Below are positions 11,234 through 23,400 of a stretch of DNA of 64,000 nucleotides, piece after piece. Both the position numbers and the translations under genes were made by a program. The notes under the pieces were generated by a model that did not search any database, was not told the origin of the DNA, and worked only from the letters and a program-made list of their open reading frames with translations. This stretch comes from Carya illinoinensis (taxonomy: Eukaryota > Streptophyta > Magnoliopsida > Fagales > Juglandaceae): assembly GCF_018687715.1 (NCBI RefSeq), contig NC_056752.1, forward strand, positions 51,058,653-51,122,652, given 5' to 3'. The stretch's first letter is position 1; each line of letters opens with the position of its first letter.

Positions 11234-14200
11234 ATGGCTGGTAAATGGAATCACACAGCTTTACTCGTTATCGACATGCAGGTCCTCTCTCTCTCTAAAA
11301 AAAATCTAAAATTTGAATTTGTTTGTTTAATCTTTATTTTTTTCCTCGTTTTGGTTTAGAAAGATTTTATACACGAGGATGGTCTGATGCTAGTGAACGG
11401 TGGCAGAGCCATAGTTCCCAATGTAACCAAGGCCGTCCAAGTCGCCAGGGAGCGTGGAATTCTTGTAGTTTGGGTACATTCTTTGCCCTGCTTTGCTGTT
11501 TTCACTCATTCTCTGTTTGCTTAATTTGCTGATGTATCAGACGAAATTCAAGTTTTTTTCCTGGGAAGGAATATGCGAGTTTAATTTGAGGCATGGATGT
11601 GAAGGTCCATTTATTTTTCCGGCGGTTGCTTTGCAATGAGCTGTCCATTTAGACACGTTCTGTTTGGTTGCTAAGAAAATGTTAAGGAAAGAGAAACAAT
11701 AGTAGCGGAGTTATTTGTGAGCTGAGAAAAAACTTGACTTTTCCCTTAAAGAGCTCTTTTTTTTTAGTCTAATTGACTTAATTAGCTGGTGCAAAGCAAA
11801 GAAATACCGAGGAAGATTTCATTTCAAAGTATTCTTCTTGGAGTTGTGGTCGAAATATTTGGATATTATGGTCCTCTTGTAACCATTATTGGGTATTTTA
11901 GTGTAAAGTAGTGGCGTTCTAACTATAAGCCATACTTGGTGTTTAACAGTGAAGTGTTTCTCCTGTGTGCATTGATGGTGATGGTCATGGTAAACATTTG
12001 ATTGTAGGTTGTTCGTGAGCATGACCCACTCGGGAGAGATGTTGAACACTTCCGCCGGCATTTATATGCTGCTGGGAAAGTGGGTCCAACTGTTAAGGGA
12101 AGTGTGGGTGCGGAATTGGTTGATGGCCTTGTGATTAAAGAAGGGGACTATAAATTGGTGAAGACGCGCTTTAGTGCTTTCTTCGCCACACACCTTCATT
12201 CTTTTCTTCAGGGTGCCGGAATTAATAAATTGGTTATCACTGGTCAGTGAATATTTGAATCCAGTGAACCCTTTTTATGTAGTTCTACAGTGCTGCATGT
12301 TTTAAGCTGTATTTACAGCTTGTAGTCTATTGAATCTCTATTTTCAGGTGTTCAAACTCCAAATTGCATCAGGCAGACTGTCTTTGATGCAGTAGCATTG
12401 GATTATCAATCTGTTTCTGTTATTGTTGATGCCACTGCTGCTGCTACACCAGAGGTGCATGTTGGTATGTATTTTCTGCTTTCTTGAAAATATTATTCGA
12501 TTGTACTTTGTCAATTTTTTTTCATTTTGCATCAACTTAAATTTCATTTTACCACATGGCAAATGGAATTTCAAAATTTTTTGGGAAATACTCTAGCCAC
12601 AAATGGGTTTCACAAAAGTAATCTCACAAACTGATGTCACATGATGTGATTCGTCAAATTGTAAAATTACTTTTATCGTAAAGTAGATCTAACGGATTAC
12701 ATGAAGTCATGTCAGATTGTGGTATTACTTTTGTGTACTTTTGGGTGTACTTTGGTACTACATTGCAATCTGACTAATGTACTGTAATTTTGATTTCACG
12801 GAAGGTCATTCAGAAACATGGTAATGCAGTGATATTGACAATACAAAATTAGAATAATCCACTAAGCCAGTGTTTGTCTTGATTTGAAACTCTTGTACTT
12901 GGGAGTCTGGGACCATGGCCCAGGTACAGTGGGTTTCACCCAAAGCTCTCAGTTGTTTGAAGATCCAAAGTTACAAAACATGTGATAGGTGGATTTAGGA
13001 CAGTTATTGTATGATTACTGATGTTGAGACATTTTAAGTTAGAACCCATACTGGGGACTAGGAGGGTTAAGATGGTTATACTGTGTGCTTTTATTTCATT
13101 TCATTTTTTATTTCAAGAAAGAGGAAACCGTGGTTCTTGGATGCAGCTGGCATTGCATTTAAGCAACCTAAATATCAACTGAAAGATGCCATATCAATTC
13201 ACTGGAGTCTAGCTCCGTCAGTACATTTTTACACTCAATTTTGCTGCCCAATTCATGGGAAGGCCTTGTAGATACAAGGATTAGTGATTGGTGATGTAAA
13301 GGTCAGATTTGAAACTCAACGCAGCTAGTGTCAGCTAAACCTGCCAATTACTTTGAATGATCATATATTCTCTATCAAAGTGACATGTTAAAGGGAAGTT
13401 GTAAATGGTGACTGTAGCTAAGTAGTGGACAGATGTGTATTGGGTAGAAGAAAAGCAAAAGCTAGATGTCTTATTTGCATTAATTTGTTATTCTGAGAGC
13501 AAATTTGTTCAAGGGACTGATACTTGAAACACAGAAATCGATGGTTCTAATGATCTTGGATAAAAATCATATTATGGTAGTAGTAGGCAAGCTGAAGAGA
13601 AGTAAGGGTGAAGTGATTGACTAGAGAAATTTTATACTGGATGCTGACCTATATAGAGTTTAGAAATGTATGCTGCAATTGGGACCTTTTATAGGATAAT
13701 CAGCCTGGACTAGAAACAAGAGCCAAAACTGGAGGATGGTTACTGTGTCCAGAGGACAAACAGGGTGAAGCAGTTTTAGCAAACTCAAATTGCTCTAAAA
13801 ATCATTTGGTCCAAGTGAAACTTTTTGCACTGGTTCCATATGCACTGGCACTAAGCCTTGTCTTGCAGTATCTCCTCACCATTCTCTTGAACTTGATTAC
13901 TGAAGACAATGAACAACTCATGGAGAAGTTGTTCTGAAAGACCTTGAATCAGATATGTACTTCTCTTTTGGCATGATGGGTAGTGGGTGATTAGTTCTTG
14001 GAAAGTGCTTGCTTTCTGTGCTGTTACACATGTATTTGGTGGTATGTTAGTCCTTAGTTACTTTTGCTTCTGGTGTAGCATGCAGATGCAGGTATGATGT
14101 ATTGCATTTTGAAGTTTTGTCTTGTTTTACTTTTCTAATCTTCTAGCAAATTCACCTCTCCTTTAAATTAAATTTTTGACTTAGAAGATATGCATAACTG

Positions 14201-14302
14201 AGTGGAATCTCAATATCATTTGAACCAGCCAACATATTTGACATGAAAAATGTCGGCGTCGCAACCCCAACTTTGCTGGAATGGAGCAAATCTGATGCAT
14301 GA
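11234..14302 (+). CDS. Isochorismatase-family (nicotinamidase-like) hydrolase
   Basis: Five exons (11234-11281, 11360-11473, 12008-12242, 12348-12464, 14229-14302) give 195 residues, the usual length of the family. The cysteine-hydrolase triad can be read as Asp14 (LLVIDMQKDF), Lys106 (DYKLVKTRFSAFF) and Cys139 (GVQTPNCIRQTV), with the usual conserved step before the Cys. The ending ANIFDMKNVGVATPTLLEWS matches an Arabidopsis isochorismatase-family protein I recall as At3g16190. The true substrate in plants is not evident from sequence; nicotinamide and isochorismate are only fold-level suggestions. There is no N-terminal targeting extension, so it is probably cytosolic. The last intron is unusually long (1.76 kb) and contains a MITE-like insertion. 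Confidence 0.9.
12588..12752. mobile_element. MITE-like insertion in intron 4 of the isochorismatase-like gene
   Basis: The two halves are inverted. CACAAAAGTAATCTCACAAA on the left pairs with a right arm whose complement reads CACAAAAGTAATACCACAAT, and TGATGTCACATGA pairs with the region around CATGAAGTCATGTCA. It has no coding capacity. Boundaries are approximate. Confidence 0.6.
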
Positions 14303-14825
14303 TCTGTTGCGATAAAATCATGGCCCTGCCTGAAGTTCCATGTGTGTTGGTAAATTTGTTCTTTCGCTTGTGAAAAGTGATGTCTTTTTGCTGCCCTTCT
14401 CTTGAATTATAGTATTGTACTATTGTGTAATAAGAGCAATGAATTTCGTCTCATGTTCGTTGCTCTACCTTCTCTTTGTTTGGGAGGTAGGGGTTCCGAG
14501 GCACCTCTGCTAGTTGATGCTTGAGAATAAATCCCTCTTTTTCCAAACGCCCGGTGTAACTCTTGCATGGACAAGGGTTTGAACAGAATCAGATCCCTGC
14601 TTAAAATTCCATCTCCGTGTCAAGTGAGGGACTAATTGTGTGGAATGGACAGAACAATTCCCCATTGGGCCGGAGAACAGGTCCTCCTCCTCAACATATA
14701 TATGATTATCCCAATACTACGATAGTTGAATACTTTGACTTATTTGAATGATCGAACCATATGGGTTTTCATGATTATTAGATAAGATATATGAAAAGGC
14801 AAATAAATATCTTTTGTGTGAGCTC

Positions 14826-15028
14826 TACCCTATTTGGATTGAAAAACACTCTCAACTCATCTTATTTTATTATTAATATTTTTTTAAAATTTTCTCACAA
14901 AATATAATAAACAATTTGACTTTTTCAAATTTTAAAATAATAATAATATTAAAAAAATAAGATTATAATAATATTTTATTTAACTTTCATTTAAAAGTAT
15001 CTTATCTCATCTTACTATCTAAATCATA
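14826..15028. mobile_element. Tourist-like MITE, family A, copy 3
   Basis: It begins ACCCTATTTGGATTGAAA, has CACAAAATATAATAAACAAT inside and ends with CATCTCATCTTACTATCTAA. The right end is decayed compared with the intact copy at 61409. Confidence 0.6.
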
Positions 15029-15444
15029 TATAAAGAAAGAGAATATCTTACATGTGAGCTCATCTAATGTTGTACATGCATGTCACACCATAGGCAAATT
15101 CGGCTACTTTGATTACATAAAACTAAATTATCTAATTTCATATTTTTTTATTTTTTGAAGAGTCACTATATTAAAGATCTTCACATTTGGTGGAGGAATA
15201 TTTTTACAAAAACTCAAAACGAACCAAAAAATATCAATATCACTTAAAAACCCAATACAAAAAATCTCACAAGATATGTCAAATCCAAAGAATCTAGTCT
15301 CAACAAACTTTTCACCTCCTTTGGCAACTCCTTAAAGCAATCTCACGAACTCGAGATTCCATCCTTACTCATACGTGTTAAGAAATCTGTCAGACAATTT
15401 TTTTTGATTGTAAACATGTTGCACTCGAAAATCAATATAACAAA

Positions 15445-15592
15445 GCAATTCTAGAATTTTCATACAAAATATAATAAACAATTCAACTTTTTTAAATTTG
15501 AAAATAAAATTAATATTAAAAATTATATTATAACAATATTTTATTTAATTTTCAACAAAGCATCTTATCTTATCTCATCTAAATTGTATACA
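15445..15592. mobile_element. Tourist-like MITE, family A, copy 4 (truncated)
   Basis: Only the inner and right part is present: CATACAAAATATAATAAACA, then AACAATATTTTATTTAATTT and CATCTTATCTTATCTCATC. The left terminal repeat is missing. Confidence 0.5.
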
Positions 15593-15719
15593 AAACGAAG
15601 TTTAAAAGCTATTGTTGTCTATCCTCAAAACTGGTTGTAAAGCATTATATTTTTCTTAAGATTGTCTATCATTTCGTGCATGTTTCAATGTTGACATGTG
15701 ATCAAGTGTTTAAAGAAGA

Positions 15720-16107
15720 TATTAGCAATTATATAAACGTACATAGCGGAAGAAATATCTCAAAAATAGTCTGTGTAGTTGTTCCACGAGTGAATCCAGT
15801 GTTCAAATAGATTTCTCCACTCAGTGTGTGAATGTGCTACGTAGATGAATCTAGAGTCACATTCAAAATGCCCACAGTCTAAGTATTTTCACTCACAGAC
15901 AGAGAGAGATTTTTCCAAGAGAGAGTTATTCTACCAAGGAATGGAGGACTAATTTATCAGTCATTCGCGCCCCTTCATATGGTAACCGTTGGCTGGCCAC
16001 CAAAGTTACGACCCTTGACTCCAGGCATAGCGCCTGGAGTAATGCCAGCATCCCTGAATGGTAAGAAGCAGGGGCATGCCCACTAAGGGCGCCCCTGCTT
16101 TATTACA
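15720..16107 (-). mobile_element. 3' LTR of Copia element 1 (388 bp)
   Basis: In plus orientation it runs from TATTAGCAATTATATAAACG to CCCCTGCTTTATTACA. It matches 25719-26105 almost throughout. In element orientation it starts TGTAATAAAG and ends GCTAATA, so the terminus is TG...TA instead of TG...CA. The purine-rich GAGTGAGAGA just inside (minus strand, 16108-16117) is the likely polypurine tract. Confidence 0.9.
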
Positions 16108-16713
16108 TCTCTCACTCGCATATAGTGGGCATCTCCAAGCATATATGTCTCAACATGTTCTCTATCTCGTTCATACAAAATAAATAGGCCGTACGACCAC
16201 CGAGTACACCTGAAAAAATAAAAATTGGGAGCACTATACCAAATCTCTCCTCGAGAAGACCAGCATAGCATCATCCTTAAAGTGTCTCGTATGCCCTAGA
16301 CTCATTCGATCGCATCTAATCAAGCATATTCGATCACTTTTTGAGTTTAAAAATAAACCCAGAACTATGCTTTAATTGCTTCTTAGTTTTTATGATGTGT
16401 TCACAAAAATTGTCACTACCAAATTGTAGCGCCAAAGTTTGACGTCAGTAAACACAATCTAAATGCGTTGTCGAATAGTCTTCCCTTCGCTCTCATGTCA
16501 CTCAATGTTAGTCTAACTGTTTTGCCAACAATACATCTTTAGACCGTATCAATCATGATCATAGAGAGTATGCTAGAGTAGCAAACATCAGAACCTTCAT
16601 CTTATGACATTGCCCAAAGTCATGAAAGGGCATCATTTTAAAATATGAAGTATAGGACTCACACAGTGAAGAAACATGGAACAATTCATTCACTTCCATA
16701 TTTGGTCGCAAGA
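16108..16713. other. 3' non-coding part of Copia element 1, distal piece
   Basis: Lies between the 3' LTR and the inserted solo LTR. No coding domain is visible. It is continuous with 19939-20412 on the other side of the insertion. Confidence 0.7.
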
Positions 16714-19700
16714 TGTAACAGCCCGTTAGAAATTCAATTAAGGAATTTCTATTGACTTTAGGAATCTCGTGAAAACTCTGTAAGTTTACACGAATCGACT
16801 AATCGCATAAATTTTAGCCTGTCAACATAGTTAGTGTTATCACTCACTATGGTGCCAGAAATGCGATTTTAATTATTTGAAATAGTTAAAAGTGTCAGAA
16901 TACATTATAGCCTACACCACTAGGCTTAATTGAATATTTAGGATTTTTCAGTACTAAGTTTATTACGTTTATTTTTGGAGTGAATAGTAACCTTGGTAAA
17001 TATACTAAGCGCAGTGTTTTCAAAATCACAATGTGAAATGTCCAAATTAGGTTAACGATATTTTATTTGGACACTTGGCAAGATCTTAACCACACATAAC
17101 GAATAGTATTAGATACTTGGTACAAAGAGAAACCATTAGATGGAATTATGAAGAAAATCAAGGTGTGAGATCATGACACCTAAGCAAAATATACATTTGG
17201 AAAATATCTTAAGAATAGAGATTTAAAATACACATGGAAATATTTTAGCCACCTTACTCTTCCAAGTCTATTCCACATTTGGAAAATATATTGAGCTGAT
17301 TTTTATAGATATTATTGGATAGAATATTTTGAGATAATCTTTTATAGATATTTTGGGTAGGAGAAAACCACACTCAACTCTCAACTCCAGCCTTATCATC
17401 TCCCTTATCTCGTCCATAAGCATCTCCAGCCATCACCCACGAACTTATCTTCATTTACACGTTCCTTTAAAAGAATATCAAACACTTTCTCTCGGACAGC
17501 TTTTAGGAGTTCTTTTGCACGCCCATTTCGAAGCTGTTGTAAGTGTTTTATCATAAAGTCTCCTTCATATAAGTTATTCCTTTTGAGTCTAGTTTACATG
17601 GATATCTTATTTGCCCCATTTGAAGATCATTTGGTTAGTAAAATATTGTGTAAACTATAGAAAGGTCATTCTAGGAGATAAACTGGAGAATATGTTATAG
17701 TTTGGAGTTTTTTACCAAGCTAATGGATAGATATTGGTCCGAAATTTTTATGGAGTATTGTTAACATGTATATATGACTATTGGTTGAGGATTTTTGCAT
17801 GATTAAAGGTTTTGATGAAATATTTTCTTAGATTTAGAAACTTAGAAACTGGAAGAGGAAAAACAGTTTCTGTTTTGAGAAAGTTTAACTCTTTGGTGGT
17901 CTAAACCTATTCTAATGACTTTGATAATTTTATTGGAGGATCCTAAGCATCTTATATACATGTTATATTATTATTTTGAAGATATTTGATGTTAGTTTCA
18001 AAGATATGAAATTTTATGTAAAGAGATATTCAGATAAGCCAAAGTGTGGATGTTCTTGGCTAAATTTATGTTTTGGTTAATTTTTAACCATGTGATCTTG
18101 AATTAGAAGCTTATATAGGTTTTAAGACATCTTTTTAAACCATGTGATGGTTTGGTTTGAAGATCACATATTTATAAGTCATAGATCAAAAGGTTGATCA
18201 AAACAAGTTGGAAACAAAAATCAATAGAAATAGCATATGGGAATTTCGGCCCTATGGAGTTTTAATAGTTGTGATTAATTTTAAATTTTTCTAAATTGAT
18301 ATTTGAGTTGAGGATAAAATTTACATGAGGCATGTAAATTTTGGTAACTTTTGGAGTTAGTATGCAAAATCCTTAAGTTATGGGTAAAACGGTCATTTTC
18401 CTACATGTAGAAAGTAAAATGGAAATTTTACTCTTTAAGTTAGTATTTTTCCATATTTCAAATTATTAGTGATTTACTGCTAACTTTTAAAATCACTAAT
18501 TACAGTTCCTCGTGATCGCACTTGAGGTTTTATAAGAAATGCGGAGATCGAGGTAAGTTAGCTTTTAACTTACTAGCAGTCTACTGTGTATGTGTGCTAA
18601 GTAAAGGAACTACAGTGTATGTATGTGTATTATCATATATGTCATGCCATGCCAAGTTAGTATGTAATTGTCTATTATACAGAATTTATTCTGTCATCAA
18701 TTTTTATCTGTTACATAATATATTCTGTCATGTATTACTGTACATTACAAGTATGTCATGTTAAATATGTGGTCTATTATATGTTATGCCATGTTACGAA
18801 ATGTTTTTATCTCAAGTTGGTCATGTATTTCAAGTTATGTTAAGTCAAGTTTATATAGAATACATGGGGCCACAACAACTGTGGAGTATGTATTTAACTG
18901 TATTGTGATGTGTAGAATGCATGGGGCCACAACAACTGTGGAGTATTTATTTTTTATGTTAAGTCAAGTTTACGTAGAATACATGGGGCCACAACAACTG
19001 TGGAGTGTGTATTTTTCATGTTAAGTCAAGTTTATGTAGAATACATGGGGCCACAACAACTGTGGAGTATGTATTTAACTGCATTGTGATGTGTAGAATG
19101 CATGGGGCCACAACAACTGTGAAGCATGTATTTACACGTAGAATACATGGGGCCACAACAACTGTGGAGTATGTATTTTTCATGTTAAGTCAACTTTGTG
19201 TAAAATACATGGGGCCACAACAACTGTGGAGTATGTATTTTTCATGTTAAGTCAAATTTCAGAACAAGTTCATGATAAGTCAAGTTTCAGATCAAGTTCA
19301 TGTCAAGTCAAGTTCAATTCATGTTTCAATTTAAGTTATGTCAATTATGCTATGTTGTATGCCAAGTTATGCTTTAATTACTTATGAATTTGATTATGCA
19401 TTTATGCTTTTACTGTCATCCATACATTATTAGCCTGTGTGGAAGTTTTTTTGTTAACTTGCTGAGATTTGTAATCAAATCTCACTGTGGTAGTCCCAAC
19501 TACCATTCCCCCCGAATGGTAGATCTTGTTACAGGACCTGAAGGAAAATCAGGAGCTGACCAACTAGACACAGTTGACTGAGCGACGATGCGACGTCAAT
19601 GTTAATATAGTAGTTAATGTAAATTACTACTTGTACGATGGAGTTACATCTCCAGTACTTTTTGGATCATAATCATTTTGGACTAGTGTTATGATCTTAG

Positions 19701-19933
19701 TTGTTCAATGAGTCTTTATATATCAAGTATGTTTTAAGCATTTGGGATATTTTCAATTTGGTGCATAGTATTGCTATAGAAATAATTTATCCGCTGCGAA
19801 TATTGCATAATGTTAGATGCATGTTAGGAACATTGCATCTTATATGTCATGAAAGGGGGCAGGTAACCTTGTGTTACATGTCTCGACGCTTCTAATGTCC
19901 GTCCAATCCCAAACGGAATTTGGGGGCGTCACA
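16714..19933 (+). mobile_element. Solo LTR, Gypsy type, nested in Copia element 1 (3.2 kb)
   Basis: The segment starts TGTAACAGCCCG and ends GGGGGCGTCACA. It is flanked on both sides by CAAGA (16709-16713 and 19934-19938), a perfect 5-bp target duplication. There is no gag-pol inside and no second copy, so this is a single LTR left after LTR-LTR recombination. TGTAAC...ACA termini and multi-kilobase LTRs are typical of some plant Ty3/Gypsy lineages such as Tekay-type chromoviruses; the lineage is inference. An internal tandem array lies at 18864-19250. Short open frames across 18.5-19.9 kb fall in this non-coding LTR. Confidence 0.85.
18864..19250. repeat. Seven-copy ~60-bp tandem repeat with hairpin core
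   Basis: The block ATGGGGCCACAACAACTGTG begins at 18864, 18921, 18983, 19044, 19102, 19147 and 19209, giving spacings of 57, 62, 61, 58, 45 and 62 bases. Each unit holds CCACAACAACTGTGG, whose CCACA and TGTGG arms can pair. Between cores the text alternates between CATGTTAAGTCAAGTTTA-type and ACTGTATTGTGATGTGTAG-type spacers. Confidence 0.9.
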
Positions 19934-19938
19934 CAAGA

Positions 19939-20412
19939 GCACATGTAGTATGAAATACATGCTACGGTGAATCTCTCTTTATCAAAGAGCATATGTCCAT
20001 ATCAAACACCGTACAGATCTTAGTCTAGACACATGTCTAACCCGATTTTCTCAATTTGCTCACCCCCAAGGTGCTAAAGAGAATCTCACATCTAGCTTGC
20101 TACAGGTTACATGGATTGTGGAGTGTCCATGCACAGTTCTTTAAAATTTAATGAACCTCATCTTAGTTCTTACTAAGGAAACATATCTCTTGTGTCATAC
20201 TTATCTCTCTCAGGACAAGTAACAAGTGACACAATGTCTCATCTTTGCTCGCTATCTCTTTACAGCGCCAAAGGTGATCACTCGTGTGAGTAAGTCGATC
20301 TAAGTCTGTTAACATACCTTGTGTGTGTACAATTCATGCAATATGATCAAAAGAAAAGAAACACACTGCATTAATTTCTTCAAGGAAAGTTTACATAACA
20401 GTGTCAACTGAA
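19939..20412. other. 3' non-coding part of Copia element 1, proximal piece
   Basis: Sequence between the pol stop and the nested insertion. No further domain is seen. Confidence 0.65.
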
Positions 20413-23400
20413 TCACAATCTACGCAGTCCTAAACTCCTAACATGAGTCATAAAAGCGACTTTCTCTATGGGCTTTGTCAAGGGATCAGCAACCATGCGA
20501 TTCGTAGATAAATGTTTCAGGACCACTTCCTTTTGTGCCACCATATCTCTTATGTAGTGATATCGGATGTCAATGTGTTTGGTTCTTCCATGATATTTTG
20601 GATCCTTAGCATATGTGAGAGCAGCCATGCTGTCGTAAAAAATCGTCACTGGATCAAAATAATCCGCGTCGATATCTAAGTGCTTAAGGAACCTCCTCAA
20701 CCAAACAGCCTCCTGAACTACTGCTGAACATGCTATGTACTCTGCCTCCATAGTGGATAAAGCTATACATGGTTGTTTCTTGCTACTCCATGTGATGGCG
20801 CCATTATTCAGCAAGAAAACATATCCAGTTGTCGATTTGCGCTCATCTAGGTCACTGCCCCAATCAGTATCACTGTAACCATTTATCTGCAAATTTGAAC
20901 CATGATAGCACAATGTATAGACTGCAGTTCCCTTGAGGTATCTGAAAATCCTCTTGACTGCTTTCCAATGAGCCAGTCCAAGATTAGATTGGAATCTACT
21001 GACCAAGCCAACTACATAGTATATATCCGATCGAGTACACATCATTGCGTACATCAGACTACCAATAGCGCTAGCATAGGGAACCTGAGTCATTTTGTCT
21101 TTATCTTTTGGAGTTTTAGGACACATTTCTTGGCATAAGGTCTCGCCTTTAGCAATGGGATTGTCAATGGGTTTACAATTACTCATTTGGAAGCGTTCAA
21201 GGACCTTCTTTATGTAAGTCTGTTGAGACAAACATAGAAGCTTCTTTGAATGATCTCTATAGATCTTAACCCCTAAAATATATTCAGCCTCACCCATGTC
21301 ATTCATCTCAAAATTGAGAGACAACCACTCTTTAGTGGCGACAATCATCCCCTTATCATTTGCAGCCATTAAAATATCATCAACATATAATGATAATAAC
21401 ACAAAACTCGTTTTGGACCGTTTTATATAAACATAGTGGTCTTCTGCAATCATCGTAAACTCATTCAAAAGAATGGCTTGATGGAATTGGAGGTACCACT
21501 GTCTAGATGATTGCTTTAGGCCATATATAGATCGTTTGAGCTTGCACACTTTGCGCTCTCGACCTTTGACCACAAAGCCCGTGGGTTGATCCATATAGAT
21601 CTCATCTAGTTCTCCATTGAGAAAAGCTGTCTTAACGTCCATTTGATAGAGTTCTAAGTCCAATTGTGCTACAATGGCTAGAATCAAGCGAATTGAGGCA
21701 AACCTTACTACTGGAGAAAAGGTTTCCTCATAGTCTATACCCTTTTGTTGGGTATATCCTTTCGCTACTAGGCGAGTTTTATGCCTTTCTATTGACCCGT
21801 CCGCTTTACGTTTGACATTTAGAACCCATTTGTTCCCAATGGCCTTTCGTCCTGGCGGTATGTCTACCAGATCCCAGACCTGATTAGTTCTCATAGACTC
21901 AATCTCATCGTTTAGTGCTTTTATCCACTCATCTTTAGTAGAAGATGAGAAAGCCTCTTGGATGGTTCTAGGTTCATCATCATCTTGCAGTCCCACCATG
22001 AAAATCTCCCCTTCAATCTCAAATCGACGACGGGGAATATTTCCGTGTGAGCTTCTACGTGGTTGAAACTGTTGTGAATAATCAACAAGTGGTGTTTCGT
22101 TGCTCAGAGCTAAATCACTCCCACTGTTTCTAAAAGCTTGAGAAATTTCATCATTCTCAACTACGACACTTGGAGTGATTTCCTCCCTCTTGATCCACAA
22201 GTTCTTGGAGTTCCAAACTCCTATCAACCTCGCCTCTAATTGGAAATTCATCCTCGATGAAATTCACATCTTGTGACTCAATTTCAGATACCATCATATT
22301 AGGTTGTTCACTGATTAATACATATCCCTTAGAGTGATCAGGGTACCTTATAAAGATACACTTCTTTCCTCTTGGACCCAGCTTTCCATATTTATGGAAA
22401 GAATCGTGAACGAAGCCCGTTGAACCCCATGGCCGCAAGTTATTCAAGTTGGGTTTCTTACTGATCCAAAGTTCATACGGGGTGGACAACACCGATTCGG
22501 AGGGCACTCGGTTAAGGATATAGGCTGCAATCAAAAATGCTCCCCCCAATATGATATTGGTAGGTTTGCCTGCGCCATCATCGATCTAATCATCTCAAAC
22601 AGTATCCGATTTTTTCTTTCTGCCACGCCATTTTGTTGTGGCGTATATGGCATTGTCAACTGCCTTTTAATTCCTTTTTCATCACAGAGCCTTTTAAATT
22701 GCTCAGATAAATATTCACGTCCACGGTCTGTTCTTAGAGCTTTTATACTCCTGTCTAATTGATTCTCAACCAAACTCATATACCGTCTAAAGCAATCCAA
22801 TGCTTCAGACTTATGAGAGATCAAATAAACATGACCATATCATGAATAATCATCTATGAATGTGATGAAATATAAAGCCCTGTGTCTCGCCCTCACACTT
22901 ATTGGGCCACAAATATCTGAGTGGATAATTGCAACAGAGAAGATGCTCTTGCTGCTTTTCCAAACGGTTTTCTTTTTGATTTTTCCATCAAACAATGTTC
23001 ACAAGTGGGCAACGTGACTTTAGCGAGATTGCCTATTAGGCCTTCTCTAGCCAACCGTGTCATCCTCTCTTGCCCAACATGGTCAAGTCTAGCATGCCAT
23101 GTATTCGAATCTAAATTATCAGATTCAGTGATAAAAATAGTAGATTCATTCACATTTGAATAATCCAAATCCATTATCATAAAACCATCGGAAAGAAAAA
23201 CATAACCATAAAAAACATTACCCAAAAATAGGGAAACATCATTGTTTTCAAATAAAATGCGGAAACCAAGTCTGATTAAAGTAACTACGGAAAGTAAATT
23301 TCGTCATATTCCTGGAGCGTATAACACATGATGGAGTAATAGAATGCGACCGCCTCGCAATACTAGCTTGTAGGTACCAACTCCCAGCACCTCAACACTA

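Larger units (their letters stand above)
14303..15719. other. Intergenic region with MITE fragments
   Basis: It starts with the 3' untranslated region of the isochorismatase-like gene (A/T-rich polyadenylation-type sequence near 14427-14445). Two family A MITE copies follow. 15100-15420 looks like degraded repeat sequence that I cannot classify. GAAGA at 15715-15719 is the left target-site duplication of the Copia element that follows. Confidence 0.6.

Noticed and set aside
15100..15420. Possible LINE RNase H tail on the minus strand
   Set aside because: Only a vague resemblance with several stops; not enough to call.
18864..19250. CRISPR-like array
   Set aside because: Eukaryotic LTR context, spacers that are themselves repeats, and no cas genes. 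It is an ordinary tandem array.
18522..19895. Chain of short overlapping open frames with repeated HGATTTVEYVF-like peptides
   Set aside because: They come from the 60-bp tandem repeat inside a solo LTR with perfect target duplications. They have no family resemblance and change frame from unit to unit.
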